From assembly GCF_001439845.1 (NCBI RefSeq), contig NZ_JYLO01000010.1:248001-312000 (forward strand): a DNA stretch of 64,000 nt. Direction: 5' to 3'. The translations under genes and the position numbers were made by a program. The notes under the pieces are model-generated. The model did no database searches. It saw only the letters and a program-made list of their open reading frames with translations, and was not told where the DNA came from. How positions within the stretch are numbered: the first letter of the stretch is position 1; every line of letters begins with the position of its first letter. The stretch is from Pseudomonas lactis (GTDB taxonomy: Bacteria > Pseudomonadota > Gammaproteobacteria > Pseudomonadales > Pseudomonadaceae). Shown here one piece after another: positions 1 through 7,323 of the stretch.

Positions 1-1
1 A

Positions 2-607
2 CGCTTGTGGGCCGCGCGCACTCGGCAGCTGCAAGGCGCCCATGTCAGCACCCATGATCGGTTGTGGTCGAACCTGCCTTTTCTACGGCCCTTGGTCACT
101 ATTACCGATGACAGCCTGGCCAGCTACGGCATTGATGAGCACGGTGGGCGTTTGCACGATTTGTTGGGCACGCGGTGCGACCCCTATGTGAACCGTATGT
201 TGACCGGGGAGGACTTTCACCACCATTGCCACTCGAACCTGACCCGTGCGGTATTGCCCCATGGGCTGACGGAGTTCGATGTGCATGACGTGTTGAATAT
301 TTTCCAGTGCACCGGGCTCAATCAGGATGACATGTACTTCATGAAAGCCTGTCCGGCGAAGAAGGGCGATTACCTGGAGTTTTTTGCCGAGATTGATCTG
401 CTCTGTGCGTTGTCGACGTGCCCTGGCGGGGATTTGTCGCTACCGATGTGGGGGCCGGATGCGCAGGATCCGCTGACGGTGTGCCGTCCGTTGGGGGTGG
501 AGATCTACCGGTTGGAGGATGAGTTGCTCAATGGCTGGAGCCAGCCGGAACGTGCTGCCTACAAAGGGCAGCACGGCTTGCATATTGCCAAGGCGGATTG
601 GGAGTAA
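2..607 (+). CDS. DUF1989 (urea carboxylase-associated family) protein, 5' end cut off
   Basis: The frame is open to the window edge and ends at TAA 605-607, so about 200 C-terminal residues are visible and the true start lies upstream. The sequence carries features I associate with the DUF1989 family: a Cys-Asp-Pro-Tyr segment, a histidine-rich FHHHCHSN stretch and a Cys-Arg-Pro-Leu-Gly segment near the end, which suggest a metal-binding fold. Members are often linked to urea or amine catabolism, but no reaction is established for this protein. The ethanolamine permease gene nearby on the other strand hints at amine metabolism; that link is inference. Confidence 0.75.
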   Translation, partial: RLWAARTRQLQGAHVSTHDRLWSNLPFLRPLVTITDDSLASYGIDEHGGRLHDLLGTRCDPYVNRMLTGEDFHHHCHSNLTRAVLPHGLTEFDVHDVLNIFQCTGLNQDDMYFMKACPAKKGDYLEFFAEIDLLCALSTCPGGDLSLPMWGPDAQDPLTVCRPLGVEIYRLEDELLNGWSQPERAAYKGQHGLHIAKADWE

Positions 608-615
608 CCCAATAT

Positions 616-783
616 TCAGCGATCCTGCGCATCCTTGGCATCTGCCTGGGCATTGCGCTCGGCTACGCGTTTGCGTTGTTCGTCGGTGAGTTCCACCTTG
701 TTGGCGCTGTCACGCAGCATCATCAGGCCACCGACGATCGACCCGATCGCTACTACCATAATCAACCATGCATACCACGGCAT
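616..783 (-). CDS. DUF2897 family small membrane protein
   Basis: This 55-residue protein begins MPWYAWLIMVV. It has a single N-terminal transmembrane helix (about residues 4-23) with a GG motif, followed by a charged, helical, Glu/Arg/Lys/Ala-rich tail. The start at 783 is chosen because AAGGAG lies just upstream on the minus strand; the frame is open further upstream but loses any resemblance to a protein there. It matches the DUF2897 type found in Pseudomonas. Function is unknown. It lies downstream of the ethanolamine permease on the same strand, with about 110 bp between them. Confidence 0.75.
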   Translation of the reverse strand: MPWYAWLIMVVAIGSIVGGLMMLRDSANKVELTDEQRKRVAERNAQADAKDAQDR

Positions 784-893
784 AAGACGCTCCTTGAGGC
801 AGAGGTTCGTGGGAGAATTTCCCACGGTAATCACTGCTTTGAGTGACGGGCTTTCTGAGTAGTTCAGTGTAGGCCCGTTCTGCCTCATAGGCG

Positions 894-2258
894 CTATTGT
901 CCGGTCAACATTGCATCCGCCGGCGCATCGATGCGGTCTTGTGCGGTCATCTGGAAGTAGATGAAGCCCACCGCCATAAAGCCCAGGAAGATCAGCCCGA
1001 TCAAGGCATTGAACCAGGCCATCGCCACCAGGCACACCACCGCCAGCACCAGCGCGATACCCGGCACGATGGGGTAGCCTGGCGCGCGGAAGGTGCGCTC
1101 CAGCAACGGCTCGGTCTTACGCAGTTTGAACAGGCTGAGCATGCTCATGATGTACATGACGATGGCACCGAACACCGCCATGGTGATCATCGCGGCGGTC
1201 AGGGTCATGCCGCCCAGGTTGATCAGGCCGTCGCTGTAGATGGCGCCGATACCCACCACGCCGCCGGCGAGGATGGCCCGGTGCGGCGTCTGGAAGCGTG
1301 AAAGTTTGGCCAGGAAGGAGGGGAGGTAACCGGCGCGGGCCAGGGCGAAGAACTGGCGCGAGTAGCCGAGAATGATGCCGTGGAAGCTTGCCACCAGGCC
1401 GAACAGGCCAATCCATACCAGCATGTGCAGCCAGCCGGAGCTGTCGCCCACCACGGTTTTCATCGCCTGGGGCAGTGGGTCGTTGATGTTCGACAAGGTG
1501 CGCCAGTCGCCTACGCCGCCAGCGAAGAACATCACGCCCATGGCCAGGATCACCAGGGTCAGGATGCCGCTGATGTAGGCTTTTGGAATCGTGCGTTTGG
1601 GGTCCTTGGCTTCTTCGGCGGCCATGGCGGCGCCTTCGATGGCGAGGAAGAACCAGATGGCGAAGGGGATGGCGGCAAACATCCCGGCAATCGCCGGGGC
1701 ACCGAAGGTGTCGGAACCGGCCCAGCCGTTCAGGGCGAAATGGCTGAAGCTGAAGGCTGGGGCGACCACGCCCATGAACACCAGCAGTTCGGCGACGGCG
1801 AGCACGCAGACCACCAACTCAAAGGTGGCGGCAAGTTTCACCCCGAGAATGTTCAGGCCCATGAACACGATATAGGCGCCGACAGCGGCGTGCTTGGGGT
1901 CGAGTGCCGGGAATTGCACGTTCAGGTACGCACCAATGGCCAGGGCAATCGCGGGCGGGGCGAAGACGAATTCGATCAAGGTGGCCAGGCCTGCAATCAA
2001 GCCACCTTTCTCACCAAAGGCGCGACGGCTGTAGGCAAAGGGGCCTCCGGCGTGGGGAATCGCAGTGGTCAGTTCGGTGAAGCTGAAGATAAAGCAGGTG
2101 TACATCGCGGCGACCATCAATGAGGTCACCAGAAAGCCCAAGGTCCCGGCGACGCCCCAGCCATAGCTCCAGCCGAAATACTCGCCGGAGATCACCAGCC
2201 CGACGGCGATGCCCCATAGGTGCAGGGTGCCCAAGGTGGGTTTGAGTTGTGTGTTCAT
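894..2258 (-). CDS. eat: Ethanolamine permease (APC superfamily)
   Basis: A 454-residue inner-membrane transporter of the amino acid-polyamine-organocation superfamily, with about 12 hydrophobic segments. The N-terminus runs LWGIAVGLVISGEYFGW, with the GEYFGW signature typical of ethanolamine permeases, and the IEGAAMAAEEAKDPKR segment is the family's conserved cytoplasmic loop. It would import ethanolamine as a nitrogen or carbon source. The start at 2258 (MNTQLKP) follows a GGGAG ribosome site; 47 more codons are open upstream but are not protein-like. No ethanolamine ammonia-lyase genes are visible in the window. Substrate assignment rests on family resemblance. Confidence 0.85.
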   Translation of the reverse strand: MNTQLKPTLGTLHLWGIAVGLVISGEYFGWSYGWGVAGTLGFLVTSLMVAAMYTCFIFSFTELTTAIPHAGGPFAYSRRAFGEKGGLIAGLATLIEFVFAPPAIALAIGAYLNVQFPALDPKHAAVGAYIVFMGLNILGVKLAATFELVVCVLAVAELLVFMGVVAPAFSFSHFALNGWAGSDTFGAPAIAGMFAAIPFAIWFFLAIEGAAMAAEEAKDPKRTIPKAYISGILTLVILAMGVMFFAGGVGDWRTLSNINDPLPQAMKTVVGDSSGWLHMLVWIGLFGLVASFHGIILGYSRQFFALARAGYLPSFLAKLSRFQTPHRAILAGGVVGIGAIYSDGLINLGGMTLTAAMITMAVFGAIVMYIMSMLSLFKLRKTEPLLERTFRAPGYPIVPGIALVLAVVCLVAMAWFNALIGLIFLGFMAVGFIYFQMTAQDRIDAPADAMLTGQ

Positions 2259-2426
2259 TTTGCTGCGCTCCCTGAACCGTTTGGAATAATTCAAGGTGTT
2301 GCAGTGGCTATGCCAAGCCTCAGAACTATGTCGTAAAGCAGTGCCTATGTCGCCGGGGGGACGGTTTGGCGTTTGAATGTGGCATGAGTTGCACCACATA
2401 AGTGCGGTGGTGACTTGGCGCGCGCT

Positions 2427-2510
2427 TTCGCGGGCAAGCCCGCTCCCACACGTGACCGAGTATTAACTGAAAGAACGCAGTCGAATGTGGGAGCCGGGCT
2501 TGCCCGCGAA
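2427..2510. repeat. REPIN (paired inverted REP sequences)
   Basis: Two inverted arms of about 24 bases, 2427-2450 and 2486-2510, each with the core gggcaagcc or its complement and a ctcccaca end. They flank a spacer of about 35 bases. This is the common extragenic palindrome family of fluorescent pseudomonads. Confidence 0.85.
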
Positions 2511-2541
2511 GAGGCCCTCCCAGCCACTGCAAATCCCGCTG

Positions 2542-2585
2542 TAAACCCCGCATAAACCCACTCTTTACGCCATCTTTACGCCCCA
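2542..2585 (+). promoter_or_regulatory. Putative KdpE operator array (four 11-bp direct repeats)
   Basis: Four back-to-back 11-base units start at 2542, 2553, 2564 and 2575: TAAACCCCGCA, TAAACCCACTC, TTTACGCCATC and TTTACGCCCCA. The consensus is T-W-W-A-C-S-C. A spacing of one helical turn is what OmpR/PhoB-family regulators such as KdpE recognise, and the TTTAC-CCC core resembles the E. coli KdpE target as I recall it. The array ends about 86 bases before kdpF. The role is inferred. Confidence 0.6.
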
Positions 2586-2671
2586 CCCAGCCCCTCGCTC
2601 TCGTTCCTTTACACCGCTCCTGCGGACAATGCCCCCACACGCGGCAATCGCCGCACGAAGGGGAGACTTCC

Positions 2672-2761
2672 ATGAGCGTTCTGGACGGAGTGTCACTGCT
2701 ATTGGCCGTGGCGCTGTTCATTTATCTGCTGGTTGCGCTGTTACGCGCGGATCGGAACTAG
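2672..2761 (+). CDS. kdpF: KdpF, small subunit of the K+-transporting ATPase
   Basis: This 29-residue hydrophobic peptide (MSVLDGVSLL...) is a single transmembrane helix ending in a short basic tail. Length, hydrophobicity and position directly before kdpA identify it as KdpF, which stabilises the KdpABC complex in the inner membrane. A strong GGGGAG ribosome site precedes the ATG, and only 9 bases separate its stop from kdpA. It is too short for most gene finders. Confidence 0.9.
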   Translation: MSVLDGVSLLLAVALFIYLLVALLRADRN

Positions 2762-2770
2762 GAGCGGGCT

Positions 2771-4465
2771 ATGCACAGTTATGACTATTGGCTGATCATC
2801 GCCTTCTTCGCCGTGGTACTGGTGCCGGCACCGTTTCTGGGGCGGTTCTACTACAAGGTGATGGAAGGCCAGCGCACCTGGCTCACGCCCGTATTGGGGC
2901 CTGTCGAAAACGCCTGTTACCGCCTCTCGGGCGTGGATGCGCAGCAAGAGCAGAGCTGGCAGAAATACATGCTGGCCTTGCTCGCATTCAACCTGGCGGG
3001 CTTCTTGTTGTTGTTCTCGATCCTGTTATTCCAGGGCTCCCTGCCACTGAACCCGCAAAAACTGCCGGGCCAGGAATGGACCCTGGCGTTCAACACCGCC
3101 GTCAGTTTCATGACCAACACCAACTGGCAGAACTACAGCGGCGAGGCGTCCTTGAGTTACCTGAGCCAGATGGCCGGCCTCACGGTGCAGAACTTCGTCA
3201 GCGCCGCGACCGGCCTGGCCGTGCTGGTCGCACTTTGCCGTGGGATCGGGCGCAAATCTGCCCAGACGCTGGGTAACTTCTGGGTCGATATGACCCGCGC
3301 CACCCTCTACGGCCTGTTGCCGTTGTGCCTGGTGCTGGCGCTGTTCCTGGTCTGGCAGGGCGTACCGCAGACTTTCGCCCATTATGTTGATGCCGTCACG
3401 ATGCAGGGCGTGGACCAAGTGATTCCCCTGGGCCCGGCCGCCAGCCAGATTGCGATCAAGCAGTTGGGCACCAATGGCGGCGGCTTTTTCGGGGTGAACT
3501 CGGCGCATCCGTTCGAAGACCCGACGGCCTGGGCCAATCTTTTCGAAGTGGCCTCAATCATCCTGATTCCGGTGGCGTTGGTGTTTACCTTCGGCCATTA
3601 CGTCAAGGACCTGCGCCAGAGCCGGGCGATCCTCGCGTGCATGCTGGCGCTGTTCCTGATCGGCGGCGCGACGTCGCTGTGGTCCGAATACCAGCCCAAC
3701 CCAACCTTGAACAACCCGGCGGTGGAGCAAACCGCACCGCTGGAAGGCAAGGAAACACGCTTCGGCACCACCGGCACCGTGCTGTGGTCGGTGACCACCA
3801 CCGCGGCGTCCAACGGTTCGGTCAACGGTATGCAGGACAGCCTCAGCCCGCTGAGCGGGATGGTGGCATTGGTCAACATGATGGTCGGCGAAGTGATCTT
3901 CGGCGGTGTCGGTGCCGGTATGTACGGCATGTTGCTTAACGTGTTGATCGCGGTGTTCCTCGCCGGCCTGATGATCGGCCGCACCCCGGAATACCTGGGC
4001 AAGAAACTCCAGGCCAAGGAGGTGCAATTGCTGGTGGTGACCCTGCTGGTGATGCCGGTCGGCGTATTGGTGTTGAGTGCCATCGCCGCTAGCTTGCCCG
4101 GCCCGGCAGCTGCCATCAGCAACCCCGGTCCCCATGGCTTCAGCCAGTTGCTCTACGCCTACACCTCGGCCAGTGCCAACAACGGTTCGGCGTTTGCCGG
4201 CCTCGGCGCCAACACCCCGTTCCATAACCTGATGCTGGGCCTGGGCATGTTGATCGGCCGCTTCGGCTACATCCTCCCGGTACTGGCCCTGGCCGGCAGC
4301 CTGGCGATGAAGAAAGCCGCACCGATTGGCCAGAACAGCTTCCCCACCCATGGTGCGCTGTTCGTCACCCTGTTGACCGTGACCATTTTGCTGGTGGGCG
4401 GCCTGACTTTCCTGCCGACGCTGGCGTTGGGTCCCATCGCTGAACACTTGAGCATGGGCTTCTAG
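2771..4465 (+). CDS. kdpA: KdpA, K+-channel-like subunit of the K+-transporting ATPase
   Basis: A 564-residue polytopic inner-membrane protein, the K+-binding and translocating subunit of the KdpFABC P-type ATPase. The TNGGGFFGVNSAHPFEDPT segment and the Asn-Asn-Gly-Ser-Ala-Phe-Ala-Gly pore-loop segment are hallmark filter regions of KdpA. It is the usual length for the family. It starts 9 bases after kdpF and is followed 9 bases later by kdpB, so the genes form one transcript. Expression should rise under K+ limitation through KdpDE, encoded downstream. Confidence 0.97.
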   Translation: MHSYDYWLIIAFFAVVLVPAPFLGRFYYKVMEGQRTWLTPVLGPVENACYRLSGVDAQQEQSWQKYMLALLAFNLAGFLLLFSILLFQGSLPLNPQKLPGQEWTLAFNTAVSFMTNTNWQNYSGEASLSYLSQMAGLTVQNFVSAATGLAVLVALCRGIGRKSAQTLGNFWVDMTRATLYGLLPLCLVLALFLVWQGVPQTFAHYVDAVTMQGVDQVIPLGPAASQIAIKQLGTNGGGFFGVNSAHPFEDPTAWANLFEVASIILIPVALVFTFGHYVKDLRQSRAILACMLALFLIGGATSLWSEYQPNPTLNNPAVEQTAPLEGKETRFGTTGTVLWSVTTTAASNGSVNGMQDSLSPLSGMVALVNMMVGEVIFGGVGAGMYGMLLNVLIAVFLAGLMIGRTPEYLGKKLQAKEVQLLVVTLLVMPVGVLVLSAIAASLPGPAAAISNPGPHGFSQLLYAYTSASANNGSAFAGLGANTPFHNLMLGLGMLIGRFGYILPVLALAGSLAMKKAAPIGQNSFPTHGALFVTLLTVTILLVGGLTFLPTLALGPIAEHLSMGF

Positions 4466-4474
4466 TTAAGGGAT

Positions 4475-6538
4475 ATGAAAATGAATATGCCTGCAAAAAA
4501 CGCGGCCCCGGTCAAAACCCAGGAGCCTGCCAAAACCGCAATCTCTGCGCTGTGGCGCCCAGCGCTGGTTCAGGCCTTCGTCAAGCTGGACCCTCGCCAA
4601 CTGCAACGCTCGCCGGTGATGCTGGTGGTCGAACTGACCGCCATCCTCACCACCGTGCTGTGCTTTGTGCCCGATACCACCGTTCCAACGTTTGTCGCCG
4701 TGCAAATAGCCGTGTGGCTGTGGTTCACCGTGCTGTTTGCCAACTTCGCCGAAGCCTTGGCCGAGGGGCGTGGCAAGGCCCGTGCCGATAGCCTCAAGGC
4801 CGGCAGCGAAGGCTTGAGCGCGCGTCGCCAGGAGGCTGACGGCAGCTTCAAAATGATACCGGCCACCAGCCTGCGCAAGGGCGATGTGGTACGTGTTGCC
4901 GCCGGGGAAATGATCCCCGGTGACGGCGAGGTCGTCGAAGGGATTGCGGCGGTCAACGAAGCGGCGATTACCGGCGAATCCGCCCCGGTGATCCGCGAGT
5001 CTGGCGGCGACCGTTCGGCCGTTACCGGCAACACGCGGTTGGTCTCGGACTGGCTGTTGATCCGCATCACTGCCAACCCGGGCGAGTCCACCCTCGACCG
5101 CATGATCGCCCTGGTGGAGGGCGCCAAGCGCCAGAAGACCCCCAACGAAGTCGCGCTGGATATCCTGCTGATCGGCCTGACCCTGATCTTCCTGCTGGTG
5201 GTGGTGACCTTGCAGCCGTTCGCCCATTTCGCCAATGGCAGCTTGCCTTTGGTGTTCCTGGTCGCACTGCTGGTGACGCTGATTCCTACCACCATTGGTG
5301 GCTTGTTGTCGGCCATCGGTATTGCTGGCATGGACCGCCTGGTGCGTCTCAACGTGATCGCCAAGTCTGGCCGCGCGGTAGAAGCGGCGGGGGATGTGCA
5401 CGTGCTGTTGCTGGACAAGACCGGCACCATCACCTTCGGCAACCGTCGTTGCTCGGCCGTGGTCGCGGCGCCTGGCGTCAGCGGCCGCGAGTTGGCCGAA
5501 GGCGCGCTGCTGGCGTCCCTGGCCGATGACACGGCGGAAGGCAAGTCCATCGTTGAATACCTGCGCGCCTTGCACCCGCAGGCCGAGCCAAGCCTGGAGG
5601 CGTTGACCGCCGTGCCCTTCAGCGCCGAGACCCGTTTGTCCGGTGTCGACTACCAGGGCCGTGTGTTCCGTAAAGGCGCGGTGGATTCGCTGCTGGCGTT
5701 TATCGGCCAGCAACGCAGCGACCTGTTGCCGGCGCTGTCGCGGGAAATAGACAAGATCGCCCAAAGCGGCGGCACGCCCTTGCTGGTGTGCGCCGATGGC
5801 AAGTTGCTGGGGGCGATCCATCTCAAGGACGTGGTCAAGCCCGGTATTCGCGAGCGTTTTGCCGAGCTGCGCAAGCTGGGGATTCGCACCGTGATGGTCA
5901 CCGGCGACAACCCGCTGACCGCCGCCGCGATTGCTGCTGAAGCGGGGGTGGACGACGTGCTGGCCGAGGCCACGCCAGAGAAGAAACTCGCGCGTATTCG
6001 CCATGAGCAGAACGATGGTCGCCTGGTCGCCATGTGTGGCGACGGCGCCAACGACGCCCCGGCGCTGGCCCAGGCTGACGTTGGTATGGCGATGAACGAC
6101 GGCACCCAGGCCGCGCGCGAGGCCGCCAACATGGTCGACCTCGACAGCGACCCGACCAAGCTGCTGGACGTGGTGCAGATCGGCAAGGAACTGCTGGTGA
6201 CCCGTGGCGCGCTGACGACCTTTTCCATCGCCAACGACGTGGCCAAGTACTTCGCGATCCTGCCGGCGCTATTCGCCTCGATCTACCCGCAACTGGGCGT
6301 GCTCAACATCATGCACTTGCAGAGCCCGCAGAGCGCGATCCTCTCGGCCATCGTGTTCAACGCGCTGATTATCGTGGTGCTGATCCCATTGGCCCTGCGC
6401 GGCGTGCGGGTGCAGGCGGCGAGTGCGGCGGCCTTGTTGCGGCGCAACCTGTTGATCTACGGGCTGGGCGGGCTGTTGGTGCCGTTCGTGGGCATCAAGG
6501 CCATCGACATGCTGCTGACCGCGCTGCACCTGGTTTGA
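4475..6538 (+). CDS. kdpB: KdpB, ATP-hydrolysing subunit of the K+-transporting ATPase
   Basis: A 687-residue P-type ATPase subunit. The phosphorylation motif DKTGT has its aspartate at residue 314, and the actuator motif TGES, the nucleotide-binding KGA segment and the hinge motif GDGANDAPAL are all present, with membrane helices at both ends. It hydrolyses ATP to drive K+ uptake through KdpA. The start is the first of two nearby ATGs (MKMNMPAKN) behind an AAGGGATATG stretch. It is separated from kdpC by 112 bases that contain a tandemly duplicated REP unit. Confidence 0.97.
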   Translation: MKMNMPAKNAAPVKTQEPAKTAISALWRPALVQAFVKLDPRQLQRSPVMLVVELTAILTTVLCFVPDTTVPTFVAVQIAVWLWFTVLFANFAEALAEGRGKARADSLKAGSEGLSARRQEADGSFKMIPATSLRKGDVVRVAAGEMIPGDGEVVEGIAAVNEAAITGESAPVIRESGGDRSAVTGNTRLVSDWLLIRITANPGESTLDRMIALVEGAKRQKTPNEVALDILLIGLTLIFLLVVVTLQPFAHFANGSLPLVFLVALLVTLIPTTIGGLLSAIGIAGMDRLVRLNVIAKSGRAVEAAGDVHVLLLDKTGTITFGNRRCSAVVAAPGVSGRELAEGALLASLADDTAEGKSIVEYLRALHPQAEPSLEALTAVPFSAETRLSGVDYQGRVFRKGAVDSLLAFIGQQRSDLLPALSREIDKIAQSGGTPLLVCADGKLLGAIHLKDVVKPGIRERFAELRKLGIRTVMVTGDNPLTAAAIAAEAGVDDVLAEATPEKKLARIRHEQNDGRLVAMCGDGANDAPALAQADVGMAMNDGTQAAREAANMVDLDSDPTKLLDVVQIGKELLVTRGALTTFSIANDVAKYFAILPALFASIYPQLGVLNIMHLQSPQSAILSAIVFNALIIVVLIPLALRGVRVQAASAAALLRRNLLIYGLGGLLVPFVGIKAIDMLLTALHLV

Positions 6539-6547
6539 CCTGTCCGC

Positions 6548-6596
6548 TGATCGTTCCCACGCTCTGCTGATCGTTCCCACGCTCTGCGTGGGAACG
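6548..6596. repeat. REP-type palindrome with a duplicated 20-bp left arm
   Basis: The 20-base unit beginning tgatcgttcccacg occurs twice in tandem (6548-6567 and 6568-6587). The second copy forms a perfect 11-bp hairpin, cgttcccacgc with gcgtgggaacg (6572-6582 and 6586-6596). This is the GTTCCCACGC-type repeat common in Pseudomonas, here between kdpB and kdpC. Confidence 0.85.
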
Positions 6597-6650
6597 CCGC
6601 CGCCCCGAACGCTCCGCGTCCCACCGCACCACTGAATTGAGGAGTCTGAA

Positions 6651-7196
6651 ATGTCCAACATCATCCGCCCAGCCCTGAGCCTACTGGTACTCATGACTCT
6701 GATCACCGGCGTGGCCTACCCGCTGGTAGTCACCGGCGTGGCCCAAGTGGCCTTCCCCGATCAAGCCAATGGCAGCCTGGTGCACGACGCCAGCGGCAAG
6801 GTGCGTGGCTCCAGCCTGATCGCCCAGGACTTTACCGGTGACCGCTGGTTTCACCCACGCCCGTCAGCCGGTGCATTTGCCACAGTGTCCAGCAGTGCCA
6901 GTAACCTGGGGCCCAGCAATCCGGCCTTGGCCACTCGCATATTCGAGGAGGCCAACAAGCAGTCAGTGCCGGGCCAGGGCCCGGTGCCACTGGCCTCGCT
7001 GACAACCTCCGGCAGCGGCCTTGATCCCCACTTGCCACCGCAGGCGATTGCCTATCAACTGGCGCGAGTAGCGGCGGCGCGAAATGTGCCGGTGGCAACC
7101 TTGCAGCGGTTGCTGGATGAGCATATCGAAAGCCCGTTGGTAGGGCCGCCCGTAGTAAACGTCCTGGCCCTCAACATGGCTTTGGAAACGTTGTAA
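6651..7196 (+). CDS. kdpC: KdpC, accessory subunit of the K+-transporting ATPase
   Basis: A 181-residue protein with one N-terminal transmembrane helix (about residues 8-28) and a periplasmic domain carrying the family segments GSSLIAQ, FHPRPSA, SNLGPSNP and SGSGLDPH. It associates with KdpB and KdpA to form the working pump. GAGGAG precedes the ATG. It is followed by a perfect REPIN palindrome before kdpD. Confidence 0.96.
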   Translation: MSNIIRPALSLLVLMTLITGVAYPLVVTGVAQVAFPDQANGSLVHDASGKVRGSSLIAQDFTGDRWFHPRPSAGAFATVSSSASNLGPSNPALATRIFEEANKQSVPGQGPVPLASLTTSGSGLDPHLPPQAIAYQLARVAAARNVPVATLQRLLDEHIESPLVGPPVVNVLALNMALETL

Positions 7197-7207
7197 GCCA
7201 AGCGATC

Positions 7208-7280
7208 GCCATCGCGGGCAAGCCCGGCTCCCACATTTGGAATGCATTCCACTGTGGGAGCCGGGCTTGCCCGCGATGGC
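7208..7280. repeat. REPIN with perfect 28-bp arms, kdpC-kdpD junction
   Basis: The arms 7208-7235 and 7253-7280 are perfect reverse complements over 28 bases. The 17-base spacer contains the self-complementary 12-mer ggaatgcattcc. As RNA it would fold into one very long hairpin between kdpC and kdpD. Confidence 0.9.
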
Positions 7281-7323
7281 GGCCTTGAAGACTCTCCATA
7301 AATACCTGAAGGAACCCCCGAGC

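Larger units (their letters stand above)
2259..2671. other. Intergenic region between eat and kdpF
   Basis: No gene is seen in these 413 bases. They hold the divergent promoters of eat (minus) and kdpFABC (plus), a REPIN at 2427-2510, and the four 11-bp repeats at 2542-2585 that are described separately. A GC-rich hairpin (gcggcaatcgccgc) lies just before the kdpF ribosome site. Confidence 0.7.

Noticed and set aside
4466..6004. Open frame of 512 codons on the minus strand inside kdpB
   Set aside because: The plus strand carries a complete KdpB with all motifs; the antisense frame is a by-product of high third-position GC and is rich in Gln, His and Arg without any domain.
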